Below, in pieces: positions 1 through 8,629 of a stretch of 64,000 nucleotides of DNA. The notes beneath the pieces were generated by a model. The model searched no databases. It had not been told where the DNA came from and worked only from the letters and a program-made list of their open reading frames with translations. Location of the stretch: assembly GCF_025950525.1 (NCBI RefSeq), contig NZ_JAPDGS010000001.1, positions 186,001 to 250,000 of the forward strand. The letters are read 5' to 3'. A program made the translations under genes and the position numbers. Source of the stretch: Stagnihabitans lacustris. GTDB taxonomy: Bacteria > Pseudomonadota > Alphaproteobacteria > Rhodobacterales > Rhodobacteraceae. Position 1 is the first letter of the stretch. Each line of letters starts with the position of its first letter.

Positions 1-92
1 GCGGCAGCTGCGGGGTGGGTGCCCAGGCTTTGGGCGTTTCCTCTTGCCCGGGGCCGGGGCGCGCGGCAGTTTGGCGGGAAAGGAGCGCCGCC

Positions 93-569
93 ATGACCGA
101 ACTTGATCACAGGGCGCTGTTGCGCCTGGCCATCGCCGAATCCGCCAAGGCGCGCGAGGCGGGCAATCACCCTTTCGCCTGCATCCTGGTGGGCCCCACG
201 GGTGAGGTGCTGATGACCCAACACAACGCCTTCATGCCCGACCACGACATGACGGGTCATGCCGAACGGGTGCTGATGACCCGCGCATCGACCCAGTTGC
301 CGCATGACCTGTTGAAGGACTGCACGATCTATACCTCGGCCGAGCCCTGCGCGATGTGCGCCGGGGCGATCTATTGGACCGGTCTGCGGCGGGTGGTTTA
401 CGGCCTGACCGAAAAGGCGCTGAAAGAGATCACCGGCAACCACCCCGAGAACCCGACGCTGGACCTGCCCTGCGAGGCGGTCTTTGCGGCGGGTCAGCGA
501 AGGGTCGAAGTGATCGGCCCGATGCTGGAGGACGAGGCGGCGGCGGTCCACAAGGGGTTCTGGGGGTAG
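93..569 (+). CDS. Nucleoside/guanine deaminase-like zinc deaminase
   Basis: The 158-residue protein has the cytidine/deoxycytidylate deaminase zinc signature: HAE at residues 56-58 supplies one zinc ligand and the catalytic Glu, and PCAMC at 85-89 supplies two Cys ligands. The family hydrolytically deaminates free bases, nucleosides or tRNA adenosine. A real tadA lies at 41.3 kb, so this paralogue probably acts on a small molecule such as guanine; that is inference from the nearby purine genes. The ATG at 93 was chosen because AAGGAG precedes it at 79-84; the frame stays open upstream without family-like sequence. Confidence 0.8.
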   Translation: MTELDHRALLRLAIAESAKAREAGNHPFACILVGPTGEVLMTQHNAFMPDHDMTGHAERVLMTRASTQLPHDLLKDCTIYTSAEPCAMCAGAIYWTGLRRVVYGLTEKALKEITGNHPENPTLDLPCEAVFAAGQRRVEVIGPMLEDEAAAVHKGFWG

Positions 570-753
570 GCGCATAGGGGGCATTGCGCCCCTGTTGCCT
601 GCGCGGCCTGTTGCCGGCCCTTCCCGTCACGTGCCGACTGTCCCCGACCAATCGGCGCCGGGTCTGGCCTGCGCCCCCCCGCCCCCGAGGTGGGGACCAT
701 GAAACGCCGGGGTGGGGGATAGAGAGGGAGGCGGAAAGGTTGGGGGTCGCGGC

Positions 754-1200
754 TCAGATCTTGGCCAATAGCGCCGAAATCGCGCGGGCCTGGCCTTCCA
801 GTTCGATGGCCAGCTTGGCATGTTCGGACTTCCACAGCGGCGCGGCCTGGTCCACCACGCGCGCGCCCTCTTCGGTCAGGATGGGCCTGCGGATGCGGCC
901 GTCGGTGGCATCGGGCGCAAGCGTCAAGAGGCCCCGCCGCTCCAGCGCCTTGACGGCTGCGGTCATCGTCGCCTGATCCATCGCAAGGAACTGCGCCAGT
1001 TCCGACAGCTTGGGCCGCCACTGCCCCGACAGAGCCACCATCATGGAAAATTGTCCATTGGTGATGCTCAAAGGTGCGAACAGCCGGTCAAAGCGCCGCG
1101 CCAGCACCCGCGCCGCCCTTTGTGTCGCCAGACACAGGCAGTTGTCGCGGATCTCGTGGATCGTTTCGATGGACAAGGGCTTGGGGCTTGCGTCCTGCAT
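754..1200 (-). CDS. MarR family transcriptional regulator
   Basis: This 148-residue protein has the MarR winged-helix layout: an N-terminal dimerisation helix, then LSELAQFLAMDQATMTAAVK as the DNA-reading helix-turn-helix, and DGRIRRPILTEEG as the wing. MarR proteins are usually repressors released by small ligands. It is divergent from the MFS transporter at 1302, and a perfect palindrome lies directly upstream of its start (1206-1217). It probably controls itself and the transporter; the ligand cannot be told from the sequence. Confidence 0.88.
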   Translation of the reverse strand: MQDASPKPLSIETIHEIRDNCLCLATQRAARVLARRFDRLFAPLSITNGQFSMMVALSGQWRPKLSELAQFLAMDQATMTAAVKALERRGLLTLAPDATDGRIRRPILTEEGARVVDQAAPLWKSEHAKLAIELEGQARAISALLAKI

Positions 1201-1205
1201 GACTC

Positions 1206-1217
1206 TTTGATATCAAA
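1206..1217. promoter_or_regulatory. Candidate MarR operator (TTTGATATCAAA)
   Basis: A perfect 12-bp palindrome sits in the divergent promoter region of the MarR gene and the MFS gene, 5 bp before the MarR start codon. Its size and position suit autorepression by the adjacent MarR protein. Binding is inferred. Confidence 0.5.
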
Positions 1218-1301
1218 CCTAACCATTCAGGGCAAGCGACTTGCCCCGGCGGCCCCTGTGGCAGGGTGACGCGGGGCCGGTGTAATTCTTTTGGGGGGAT
1301 G

Positions 1302-2495
1302 ATGGAACCGGCTTATCGTTGGGTTGTGGTGGCGGCGGGCGGTTTGATGGGCTGCGTCGCGATGGGGGCGCTTTTCGCGCTGCCCGTCGTGCTGAAATCC
1401 ATGGATGCGGCGACGGGTTGGGGGGCGGCGGGGATCGGCTCTGCCATGACATTCGCGTTTCTGGCCATGGCTGTGACCTCGATGGTCTGGGGCAATCTGT
1501 CGGACCGCTTTGGCGCAAGGCCTGTGCTGCTGGTGGGCGCGGCGCTGTTTGCCGCAAGCCTTTGGGGCGCGGGGCAGGCGCAAAGCCTGGGACAGTTCCA
1601 GGTGATCTTTGGCCTTTGCGCCGGGGGCGCAGTGGCGGCCTTTTTCGCGCCGATGATGTCGACGGTCACGGGCTGGTTCACGACGCAGCGCGGTTTGGCC
1701 GTGTCGCTGGTCTCGGCCGGGATGGGGCTTGCGCCCGTGACCATGTCGCCCCTGGCGGCCAAACTGATCGAGACCCAGGACTGGCGCGGGGTCTTTGCCA
1801 TCATGGCGGGGCTGGTGGCCCTGGTGACGCTGCCCCTGGCGCTGGTGCTGCGTCCTCCGCCTGCGCAGGGCCCCCAGGTTGCGCAGGACGCGCCCGATGA
1901 GGGGATGACGGTGAAACAGGCCGTGACCTCGACGCCCTTCCTGATCCTGGTGCTGACCAATTTCTTTTGCTGCGCCACCCATGCCGGGCCGATCTTTCAC
2001 ACCGTGTCCTATGCGCAGCTGTGCGGGCTGTCGGTCATGGCGGCGGTGTCGGTCTATTCGGTGGAGGGCATCGCGGGCATGTTCGGGCGGCTGGGCTTTG
2101 GCGTCATGGGCGACCGGTTCGGCGCCAAGCGCGTGCTGGCGACCGGGCTTTTCGCCCAGGCCATCGGCGCCGCGGCCTATGCCTTTGCGGGCAACCTGTG
2201 GCAGTTCTACGCGGTGGCCGCGCTGTTCGGCTTTATCTATGCCGGGATCATGCCGCTTTATGCCGTTCTGATCCGCGAGAATTTCCCGATGCGGATCATG
2301 GGCACGCTGATGGGCGGCACGGGGATGGCGGGCAGCCTTGGCATGGCCTCGGGGCCCTGGCTTGGGGGCTGGATCTATGACACGACGGGGGGATATGGCG
2401 CGATGTATGCGACCTGCTTTGTCTTTGGGATCGCGGCTTTCGCCATCATGCTGACCTTCCGGCCCTTTCCCAAGGCCCAGATGGTTCCGGCCTGA
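1302..2495 (+). CDS. MFS transporter
   Basis: About 397 residues with a 12-helix major facilitator pattern. The motif between helices 2 and 3 is present as GNLSDRFGARPVLLVGA, and a related copy in the second half reads GVMGDRFGAKRVLATG. It resembles OFA/monocarboxylate-type antiporters. The substrate is unknown; a nucleobase or organic anion would fit the surrounding deaminase and xdh genes. Two adjacent ATG codons (1299, 1302) compete for the start; the G-rich tract just before them is a poor ribosome site at this spacing. It is divergent from the MarR gene that probably regulates it. Confidence 0.85.
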   Translation: MEPAYRWVVVAAGGLMGCVAMGALFALPVVLKSMDAATGWGAAGIGSAMTFAFLAMAVTSMVWGNLSDRFGARPVLLVGAALFAASLWGAGQAQSLGQFQVIFGLCAGGAVAAFFAPMMSTVTGWFTTQRGLAVSLVSAGMGLAPVTMSPLAAKLIETQDWRGVFAIMAGLVALVTLPLALVLRPPPAQGPQVAQDAPDEGMTVKQAVTSTPFLILVLTNFFCCATHAGPIFHTVSYAQLCGLSVMAAVSVYSVEGIAGMFGRLGFGVMGDRFGAKRVLATGLFAQAIGAAAYAFAGNLWQFYAVAALFGFIYAGIMPLYAVLIRENFPMRIMGTLMGGTGMAGSLGMASGPWLGGWIYDTTGGYGAMYATCFVFGIAAFAIMLTFRPFPKAQMVPA

Positions 2496-2534
2496 TCGAG
2501 ACCCGGGCTAGGCGACGCAAGCAGAGCGCCCGGC

Positions 2535-3824
2535 CTAATAATCGGGCGCAAAGCCTGTGGCGGGGTCGATCAGGGCCTCTCGCCCGGGGATCAACAGGGC
2601 GCCGATCCGGGGGGCTGTCTGGGCGATGATGCGGCCACGGCGGATGACGTGGAGCTTCACCGATTTCAACCGCAGCGCCTCGGCCGGGTCGCGGGCCTGC
2701 AGGACGACCAGATCGGCATGGGCGCCCTTGTGCAACCCATAGCCTTGCAGCCCCATGGTGCGGGCCGAATTGACCGTCAGCGCGTCAAAGATGGCCGCCT
2801 TGTCGTCAAGGCTGGCCATCTGCGCCACATGGATCGCCATATGGCCGACCTCCAGCATGTCGCCCGACCCCATGGAATACCAGGGGTCCATCACGCAATC
2901 ATGCCCGAAAGAGACGTTCAGCCCGGCCGCCATCAGTTCCCGCACCCGCGTCATGCCGCGGCGTTTGGGATAGGTGTCGTGGCGGCCCTGCAGCATGATG
3001 TTGATCAGCGGATTGGGGATGACGTTCATCCGCGCCTCGGCCATCAGGGGGATCAGCTTGGACACGTAGTAATTGTCCATCGAGTGCATCGAGGTCAGGT
3101 GTGACCCCGCCACGCGGCCCTGAAGCCCGTGGCGGATCGTCTCGGCGGCCAGCGTTTCGACATGGCGCGACATTGGGTCGTCAGTCTCGTCGCAATGCAT
3201 GTCGACGGGAAGGCCGCGGTCGGCGGCGATGCGGCACAGCGCCTGAACAGAGGCGCGGCCTTCCTCCATCGTGCGTTCGAAATGCGGGATGCCGCCGACG
3301 ATATCCACCCCCATGTCCAGCGCGCGGGTCAGGGAGGCTGCGCCTTCGGGGGCGCGGTAATACCCATCCTGCGGGAAGGCCACGATCTGCAGGTCCAGGT
3401 GGTCGCGCACCAGATCGCGGACCTCCAGCATGGCCTCGACCGTCACCAGACGGGGATCAGAGGTGTCGACATGGGTGCGAATGGCCCCCATGCCCTGCGT
3501 CACGGCCAGGTCGATATAGCGCAGCGCGCGGGCGACCAGGGCTTCGCGGGAAAGGGTCGGGCGCAGCTCTCCCCACAAGGCGATGCCTTCCAGCAGCGTG
3601 CCCGAGCGGTTCATCCGCGGCAGGCCCAGCGACAGCGTCGCGTCCATATGGAAATGCGGATCACAGAAGGGCGGGGCGACGAGGCGGCCCGTGGCGTCGA
3701 TGGTGTCGCGGGCCTCGGCCGTGATGCCCGGCGCGATGGCGGCGATGGTCTGGCCCAGGATCGCGATGTCGATGTCGCGGCGCCCATCGGGGAGGTTGGC
3801 ATGGCGGATGATCAGGTCAAACAT
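2535..3824 (-). CDS. CodA-like amidohydrolase (cytosine deaminase family)
   Basis: 429 residues, the usual size of CodA. The TIM-barrel metal site shows as DPHFHM (His57, His59), with HCDETDD at 210-216 and SHLTSM around 241-246, and a late Asp in GHDCVMDPW. E. coli CodA has the closely similar HCDEIDD segment. The enzyme should hydrolytically deaminate a pyrimidine or related base such as cytosine or isocytosine. It lies downstream of xdhC on the same strand, separated by tandem repeats, so co-transcription with xdhABC is possible but not certain. Confidence 0.82.
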   Translation of the reverse strand: MFDLIIRHANLPDGRRDIDIAILGQTIAAIAPGITAEARDTIDATGRLVAPPFCDPHFHMDATLSLGLPRMNRSGTLLEGIALWGELRPTLSREALVARALRYIDLAVTQGMGAIRTHVDTSDPRLVTVEAMLEVRDLVRDHLDLQIVAFPQDGYYRAPEGAASLTRALDMGVDIVGGIPHFERTMEEGRASVQALCRIAADRGLPVDMHCDETDDPMSRHVETLAAETIRHGLQGRVAGSHLTSMHSMDNYYVSKLIPLMAEARMNVIPNPLINIMLQGRHDTYPKRRGMTRVRELMAAGLNVSFGHDCVMDPWYSMGSGDMLEVGHMAIHVAQMASLDDKAAIFDALTVNSARTMGLQGYGLHKGAHADLVVLQARDPAEALRLKSVKLHVIRRGRIIAQTAPRIGALLIPGREALIDPATGFAPDY

Positions 3825-3861
3825 GATGGGACTTTCTGGGGCAGGGCGCGGGAGGGGGCTC

Positions 3862-4016
3862 CGGTCTTTTGCGTATGTGTCGGGGGGGGCACACCCTCCC
3901 CGGTCTTTTGCGGATGTGTCGGGAGGGTTTCACGCCCTCCCAGGTCTTTTGTGGATACCCCGGGAGGGTTTCACACCCTCCCGGACCCTCCCGTGGGATA
4001 TTTATGAAAAGATGAA
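3862..4016 (+). repeat. Tandem ~40-bp repeats ending in a REP-like element
   Basis: Three imperfect units begin with GGTCTTTTG at 3863, 3902 and 3943 (periods 39 and 41 bp). Each holds a GC-rich stem such as GGAGGGTTTCACACCCTCC. The last unit runs into the tail GATATTTATGAAAAGATGAA, which recurs near 8.14 and 34.57 kb. The array fills the space between codA and xdhC and covers the last codons of xdhC. Confidence 0.8.
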
Positions 4017-4897
4017 TGGGGGCAGGAGAGGGCGCGCATCAGGTGATGGGCGACGCCGATGGCGATGGCCTGGGGGTGTTTTCCCAAGCTGGGGTCGCCG
4101 ATCGGGCAGGTGATGGGGGAGGGGTCATGGCCGAGGGCCTGCAGGCGCGACCGGAAGCGGGCCCATTTCGTCTGGCTGCCGATCAGGCCGCAGGTGGTGA
4201 AGCCATGGGAGAGCAGGCGGTGGCAAAGCTCTAGGTCCAGTTGGTGCGAGAAGGTCAGGATCAGGTGATGGGCGTCTTTGGGCGCCAGGGAGACGGCTTG
4301 GGCAGGGTCGGGGACGGGGAGTTGGCGGACGCCCTCGGGGCCTTCGGGGAAGCGGTCCGGGGCGATGTCGATCCAGGTGATCTGCAGGTCGGGCAGGGGG
4401 GCCAGCGTGGTCGCGATGGCGCGGCCCACATGGCCTGCGCCCCACAACCAAAGGGCGGATTTCGGCGGGGTCACGGGGTCGATCAGCCAGCCTTGCAGGA
4501 TCTGGGTCGCGGGCAGGGCGCCTTGGCCGCGGGCCAAGGCCAGCAGGCGCTTGACCGCCAGCGGCATGGGCAAGCCGTCGAGTGACACGGTATGCAGCGG
4601 GCCTTGGGGGACCTTTGTCAGGACCTCGGTCACAAGCGTCACCGCCCCGCCGCAGCATTGGCCAAGCGCGGGGCCAAGCGGGATGCGGGTGACATGCGGG
4701 GCGCCGCGGTGGGCGCGCGCGACCTGGATCGCCTGATGCTCCAGCGCGCCGCCGCCGATCGTCCCGTGGGTCGTGAAGGGCGTGACCAGCATCGAGGCCC
4801 CGGCCTCTCGCGGGCTTGAGCCGTCGTGCGCGGCGATCAGCACACGGGTGACGGGGCCTTGCGCCAGGGCCTGGGACAGGGCGGTCAGGTCAAGCAC
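3971..4897 (-). CDS. xdhC: Xanthine dehydrogenase accessory protein XdhC
   Basis: 308 residues. XdhC binds the molybdenum cofactor, supports its sulfuration and delivers it to XdhB. The N-terminal XdhC/CoxI part carries GTIGGGALE and GPALGQCCGG (conserved Cys pair), followed by a Rossmann-like domain beginning LWLWGAGHVGRAI. The start overlaps the xdhB stop by 8 nt, so the two are translationally coupled. About the last 14 to 17 residues (from about 292) are encoded by the repeat at 3862-4016, which also supplies the stop codon, so this tail is probably not ancestral protein sequence. Confidence 0.92.
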   Translation of the reverse strand: MLDLTALSQALAQGPVTRVLIAAHDGSSPREAGASMLVTPFTTHGTIGGGALEHQAIQVARAHRGAPHVTRIPLGPALGQCCGGAVTLVTEVLTKVPQGPLHTVSLDGLPMPLAVKRLLALARGQGALPATQILQGWLIDPVTPPKSALWLWGAGHVGRAIATTLAPLPDLQITWIDIAPDRFPEGPEGVRQLPVPDPAQAVSLAPKDAHHLILTFSHQLDLELCHRLLSHGFTTCGLIGSQTKWARFRSRLQALGHDPSPITCPIGDPSLGKHPQAIAIGVAHHLMRALSCPHSSFHKYPTGGSGRV

Positions 4898-7238
4898 GGA
4901 TGCGCTCCACCGCCATCAGGATGCGTTCGGCCGTGGCGGGGGCATCCAGCGCAGGATAGGCCGGGCCGCAGGCCTGCACCGCATCGGACAGGGCCATCAG
5001 CACCGAAATCCCAAGGTTGAAGGGCGGCTCTCCAACGGCTTTCGATTTGCCCACGGTGTCCTCGCGGTTGGGCTCGGACCACAGCGCCACGTTGAAGATG
5101 GGAGGGCGGTCGGATACGGCAGGGATCTTGTAGGTGCTGGGCGCATGGGTCGTCAGACGGCCCCGCTTGTCCCAGACCAGCTCTTCGGTGGTCAGCCAGC
5201 CCGCGCCCTGGACATAGGCGCCCTCGACTTGGCCGATGTCCAAAGCCGGGTTCAGGCTGCGGCCGGTGTCATGCAGGATATCGGCGCGCAGGATGCGGTT
5301 TTCGCCGGTCAGCGTGTCGATGACGACCTCGGTTACGGCGGCGCCATAGGCGAAATACAGGAACGGTCGCCCCTGACCCCGCACCCGGTCCCAGGTGATC
5401 TTGGGCGTGGCGTAGAACCCGGTGGACGACAGCGAGATGCGCGCCTGCCAGACCCAGCCCGCCACCTGCGCAAAAGCATGGCTTTCACCGGCCACCAGGA
5501 CTTCGCCGCCGGAAAACCGCACCGACCCCGCCGGCACGCTGTATTTGCTGCCAAGGAAATCCGCCATCCGGTCGCGGATCGTCAGGGCCGCATTTTCGGC
5601 CGCCTTGCCGTTCAGATCCGACCCCGAAGAGGCCGCCGTGGCCGAGGTGTTGGGCACTTTGCCCGTATCGGCCGCGGTGATCTGGATATCGCGCGCGGCC
5701 AGGCCAAAGACCCCGGCCACGACCTGGGCCACCTTCTGGTTCAGCCCCTGTCCCATCTCGGTCCCGCCATGGCTCAGATGGACCGAGCCATCCTGATAGA
5801 CATGCACCAAGGCCCCCGCTTGGTTCAAGAACGTCAGCGTAAAGGATATCCCGAACTTGACCGGCGTCACCGCAATCCCGCGTTTCAACACCGGACTGCC
5901 TGCGTTCCACTCTGCAATCGCCGCGCGCCGGGCGTGGTAATCGCTGTCCTGCAACAGCTGCGCCACCAGCCGCCCCGAGACGCTGTCTTCGACCTCCATC
6001 CCGTATTGCGTGGTCTGGACCTCGTCTTTCATACTGACGGAAATACCTCCACGGGGGTCCGGGGGTGTGAAACCCCTGGCGCGTTCCGCATAGAAATTCG
6101 CCTGCATGATTGCCACCGGACCCAAGCCCATCGCATGGGCCAGATGGTCGATGATCCGCTCCATCCCCACGATACCCTGAGGCCCGCCAAAGCCGCGATA
6201 GGCGGTGGCGGATTGGGTGTTGGTCTTCAGCCTATGCGACTCGATGCGGATCGCGGGGATGAAATAGGCGTTGTCGGCGTGCAACATCGCGCGGTCGGCG
6301 ACGGCCAGCGACAGGTCCTGGCTCCAGCCGCAGCGGATCAGATGCACCACATCGACCGCCGTGATCTTGCCCGCCGCATCGCAGCCCGCGCGATACCGGA
6401 TTTTCAGGTCATGCCTTTTGCCGGTGATCATCATGTCGTCGTCGCGGTCATAGCGCATTTTGGCCGGACGGCTCAGGCGCGCGGCCACGACCGCGCAGGC
6501 TACGGCCAGCGCGTTGCCTTGGGACTCCTTGCCGCCAAAGCCGCCGCCCATCCGCCGCATCTCGACCCGGACCGCCGCCATCGGCAGATGCAGGGCATGG
6601 GCCACCTTGTGCTGGATCTCGGTCGGGTGCTGGGTGCTTGCCATGACATGCACGCCGTCTTCGGTCGGGATCGCTGCGGCGACCTGGCCTTCCAGATAGA
6701 AATGCTCTTGGCCGCCCACCTCCATCTCGCCTTCGACCACGGTTGCGGCCTGGGCGAAACCGGTGTCCAGATCGCCCCGGGTCCAGATCACGGGCCCCTG
6801 TTCAAAGCGAGAGTTCGCCGCAAGCGCCTCTTCGACGGTCAAAAGGGCGGGCAGGTCGCGGTAGGTGACACGCGCCAGCCGCGCGGCCTTGCGGGCGGCC
6901 AGATGGCTTTCTGCCGCCACCAGAAACACCGCCTGACCAATGTGATGCACGACACCCCTTGCCAACAAAGGTTCGTCATGGGCCACCGGCGAGACATCGG
7001 GGACCGTGTCAAAATCCTCGGCGGTCAGGACCAGGACCACGCCCGGTGCTGCGCGCACGTCGGACAGGTCGATGGACAGGATCTCGCCATGGGCCACGGT
7101 CGACAGGCCAAAGGCCAGGTGAATCGCGCCCTCGGGCAGTTTGATATCGTCGACATAGGGCGCGCGGCCCGTCACATGCAGCGGCGCGCTGTCATGGGGC
7201 AGGCTTTGGCCCAAAGCGCCGGTCAGAGGGGGCGTCAT
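4890..7238 (-). CDS. xdhB: Xanthine dehydrogenase molybdopterin-binding subunit XdhB
   Basis: 782 residues, the catalytic subunit that hydroxylates hypoxanthine and xanthine to urate. GRAPYVDDI marks the N-terminal aldehyde oxidase domain, and MGGGFGGKE and GGTEMGQGLNQK are molybdopterin-contact motifs. The catalytic Glu lies in VGEPPF near residue 737. The start overlaps the xdhA stop by 4 nt (ATGA). Residues of about 386-405 are encoded by a REP-like repeat (6025-6082) and read GFTPPDPRGGISVSMK. They fall before the TTQYG segment, which suggests a tolerated surface loop. Confidence 0.94.
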   Translation of the reverse strand: MTPPLTGALGQSLPHDSAPLHVTGRAPYVDDIKLPEGAIHLAFGLSTVAHGEILSIDLSDVRAAPGVVLVLTAEDFDTVPDVSPVAHDEPLLARGVVHHIGQAVFLVAAESHLAARKAARLARVTYRDLPALLTVEEALAANSRFEQGPVIWTRGDLDTGFAQAATVVEGEMEVGGQEHFYLEGQVAAAIPTEDGVHVMASTQHPTEIQHKVAHALHLPMAAVRVEMRRMGGGFGGKESQGNALAVACAVVAARLSRPAKMRYDRDDDMMITGKRHDLKIRYRAGCDAAGKITAVDVVHLIRCGWSQDLSLAVADRAMLHADNAYFIPAIRIESHRLKTNTQSATAYRGFGGPQGIVGMERIIDHLAHAMGLGPVAIMQANFYAERARGFTPPDPRGGISVSMKDEVQTTQYGMEVEDSVSGRLVAQLLQDSDYHARRAAIAEWNAGSPVLKRGIAVTPVKFGISFTLTFLNQAGALVHVYQDGSVHLSHGGTEMGQGLNQKVAQVVAGVFGLAARDIQITAADTGKVPNTSATAASSGSDLNGKAAENAALTIRDRMADFLGSKYSVPAGSVRFSGGEVLVAGESHAFAQVAGWVWQARISLSSTGFYATPKITWDRVRGQGRPFLYFAYGAAVTEVVIDTLTGENRILRADILHDTGRSLNPALDIGQVEGAYVQGAGWLTTEELVWDKRGRLTTHAPSTYKIPAVSDRPPIFNVALWSEPNREDTVGKSKAVGEPPFNLGISVLMALSDAVQACGPAYPALDAPATAERILMAVERIRA
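6025..6082 (-). repeat. REP-like element in frame inside xdhB
   Basis: Read on the minus strand, this 58-bp segment has the stem GGGGTTTCACACCCC, then GGACCCCCGTGGAGGTATTT and a tail ending CAGTATGAAAG. It matches the elements at 3.95 and 41.2 kb. It lies wholly inside the xdhB reading frame with no stop codon. Confidence 0.75.
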
Positions 7239-8629
7239 GGCGTCACCTCCTGCACATCGGTGGGCACGCCCTGCGCCTCTAGCGCCAGGCGGGTCAGCAG
7301 GTTCTGCGCGACCCTCATGCGATAGGCGGCCGAGGCGCGCATATCCGACAGCGGCTGGAAATCCTGCGCAAAGGCGGGCAGGGCTGCGGCCACGCCTTCG
7401 GGGGTCAGGGCGCGCCCGATCAGCGCCTGTTCCACCGCCCTGGCGCGTTTGGGGATGCCCGCCATGCCGCCAAAGGCGATGCTGGCGCGGGTGATCAGGC
7501 CTTGGTCGGTCCGGATGTCAAAACAGCCCAGCACCGCCGAGATATCCTGGTCGAACCGCTTGGAGACCTTGTAGCAGCGCAGATCGGGCGCCGTGGCGGG
7601 AATGGTGACGCTTTCCACGAATTCTCCGGGCTGGCGGTCCTGCTTGCGGTAATCCAGAAAGAAATCCTCCAGCGGGATCGTGCGGCGCTGGGCGCCCTTG
7701 CGCAGCGTCAGGCCCGCGCCCATGGCGATCAGCGCGGGCGGGCCGTCCCCGATGGGCGAGCCATTGGCGATGTTGCCGCCGATGGTGGCGGCGTTCCTGA
7801 CCTGCAGGCTGGCGTAGCGCCGCAGCATATGGGCGAAACCGGGGTGGCTGTGGGTCAGCGCCTTGCGCAGGGTTTCGATCGTGACGCCCGCGCCGATGAT
7901 CAGGCGGTCGCCGTCGGCGGTGATGTGGTCCAGTTCGGTGATTGGGGCAAGGAAGGCCACGGGGGAAAGGTCGCGCAGCTGTTTCGTCACCCAAAGCCCG
8001 ACATCGGTGGCGCCTGCGATCAGAGTGGCGGTGGGGTTCGCCTCATACCAGGTGGCGAAAGCGTCGAGGTCGGGGGGCTGCTCGCCCCCCGAACCCCCCG
8101 CGCCAAAGGGGAGCACGCTCCCCTTTGGAAACCCCGTGGATATTTGGGAAAAGATGAAATCAGGGGGAGGGGAAAGGGCGGCTGCCTCAGCCGCGCGGAT
8201 GATCGGGGCGTAACCGGTGCAGCGGCAGAGGTTGCCGGCCAGGACCATGTCGTGGTCGCGCTCGCCCGTCAGATGGGCGGTGGCCAGCGACATGACGAAA
8301 CCGGGGGTGCAAAAGCCGCATTGGCTGCCGTGATGGGCGACCATGGCGGATTGCACCGGGTGGGGTTGGCCTTGGTGAGACAGGCCCTCGACCGTGGTGA
8401 TCGCCTTGCCCTGCAGCTGGCCCATGAAAAGGATGCAGGCGTTCAAGGCCTTTGGCCCCTGGACGTCCTGCACCATCACCGTGCAGGCGCCGCAATCGCC
8501 CTCGTTGCAGCCCTCTTTGGTGCCCTTGAGCCCCCGCGCGTCGCGCAGCCAGTCCAAAAGCGTGGTGGTGGGAGCAATATCCGTCAGACGGACCGGCGTT
8601 CCGTTCAGGAGAAACGCAAGTTCAGCCAT
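7235..8629 (-). CDS. xdhA: Xanthine dehydrogenase small subunit XdhA (2Fe-2S/FAD)
   Basis: 464 residues. The electron-transfer subunit passes electrons from the molybdenum site through two [2Fe-2S] clusters to FAD and NAD+. Cluster ligands are visible in CNEGDCGAC (41-49), C65, CGFC (104-107) and CRC (135-137). The FAD domain holds TIGGNIANGSPIGDGPPAL. The frame is open far upstream, but the ATG at 8629 is preceded by GAGG and gives the family N-terminus MAELAFLLNG. The linker between the two domains (residues about 157-187) is encoded by a repeat element (8071-8160). Confidence 0.93.
   Translation of the reverse strand: MAELAFLLNGTPVRLTDIAPTTTLLDWLRDARGLKGTKEGCNEGDCGACTVMVQDVQGPKALNACILFMGQLQGKAITTVEGLSHQGQPHPVQSAMVAHHGSQCGFCTPGFVMSLATAHLTGERDHDMVLAGNLCRCTGYAPIIRAAEAAALSPPPDFIFSQISTGFPKGSVLPFGAGGSGGEQPPDLDAFATWYEANPTATLIAGATDVGLWVTKQLRDLSPVAFLAPITELDHITADGDRLIIGAGVTIETLRKALTHSHPGFAHMLRRYASLQVRNAATIGGNIANGSPIGDGPPALIAMGAGLTLRKGAQRRTIPLEDFFLDYRKQDRQPGEFVESVTIPATAPDLRCYKVSKRFDQDISAVLGCFDIRTDQGLITRASIAFGGMAGIPKRARAVEQALIGRALTPEGVAAALPAFAQDFQPLSDMRASAAYRMRVAQNLLTRLALEAQGVPTDVQEVTP
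8071..8160 (+). repeat. REP-like element in frame inside xdhA
   Basis: A first hairpin (GGGGGGCTGCTCGCCCCCC) is followed by a second (AAAGGGGAGCACGCTCCCCTTT), then CCCCGTGGATATTT and GGGAAAAGATGAAAT. The second half is nearly identical to the intergenic copy at 34.53-34.58 kb. It lies antisense to xdhA and in frame, encoding the linker between the FeS and FAD domains. Confidence 0.8.

Noticed and set aside
3862-3985. CRISPR array
   Set aside because: Only three imperfect units with GC-hairpin cores and no unique spacers of constant length; no cas genes.
4773-7325. An 850-codon open frame on the plus strand across xdhC and xdhB
   Set aside because: It is the antisense shadow of xdhB/xdhC in GC-rich DNA: Arg/Gly/His/Gln-rich, with no recognisable domain, and the xdh frames show clear family motifs.
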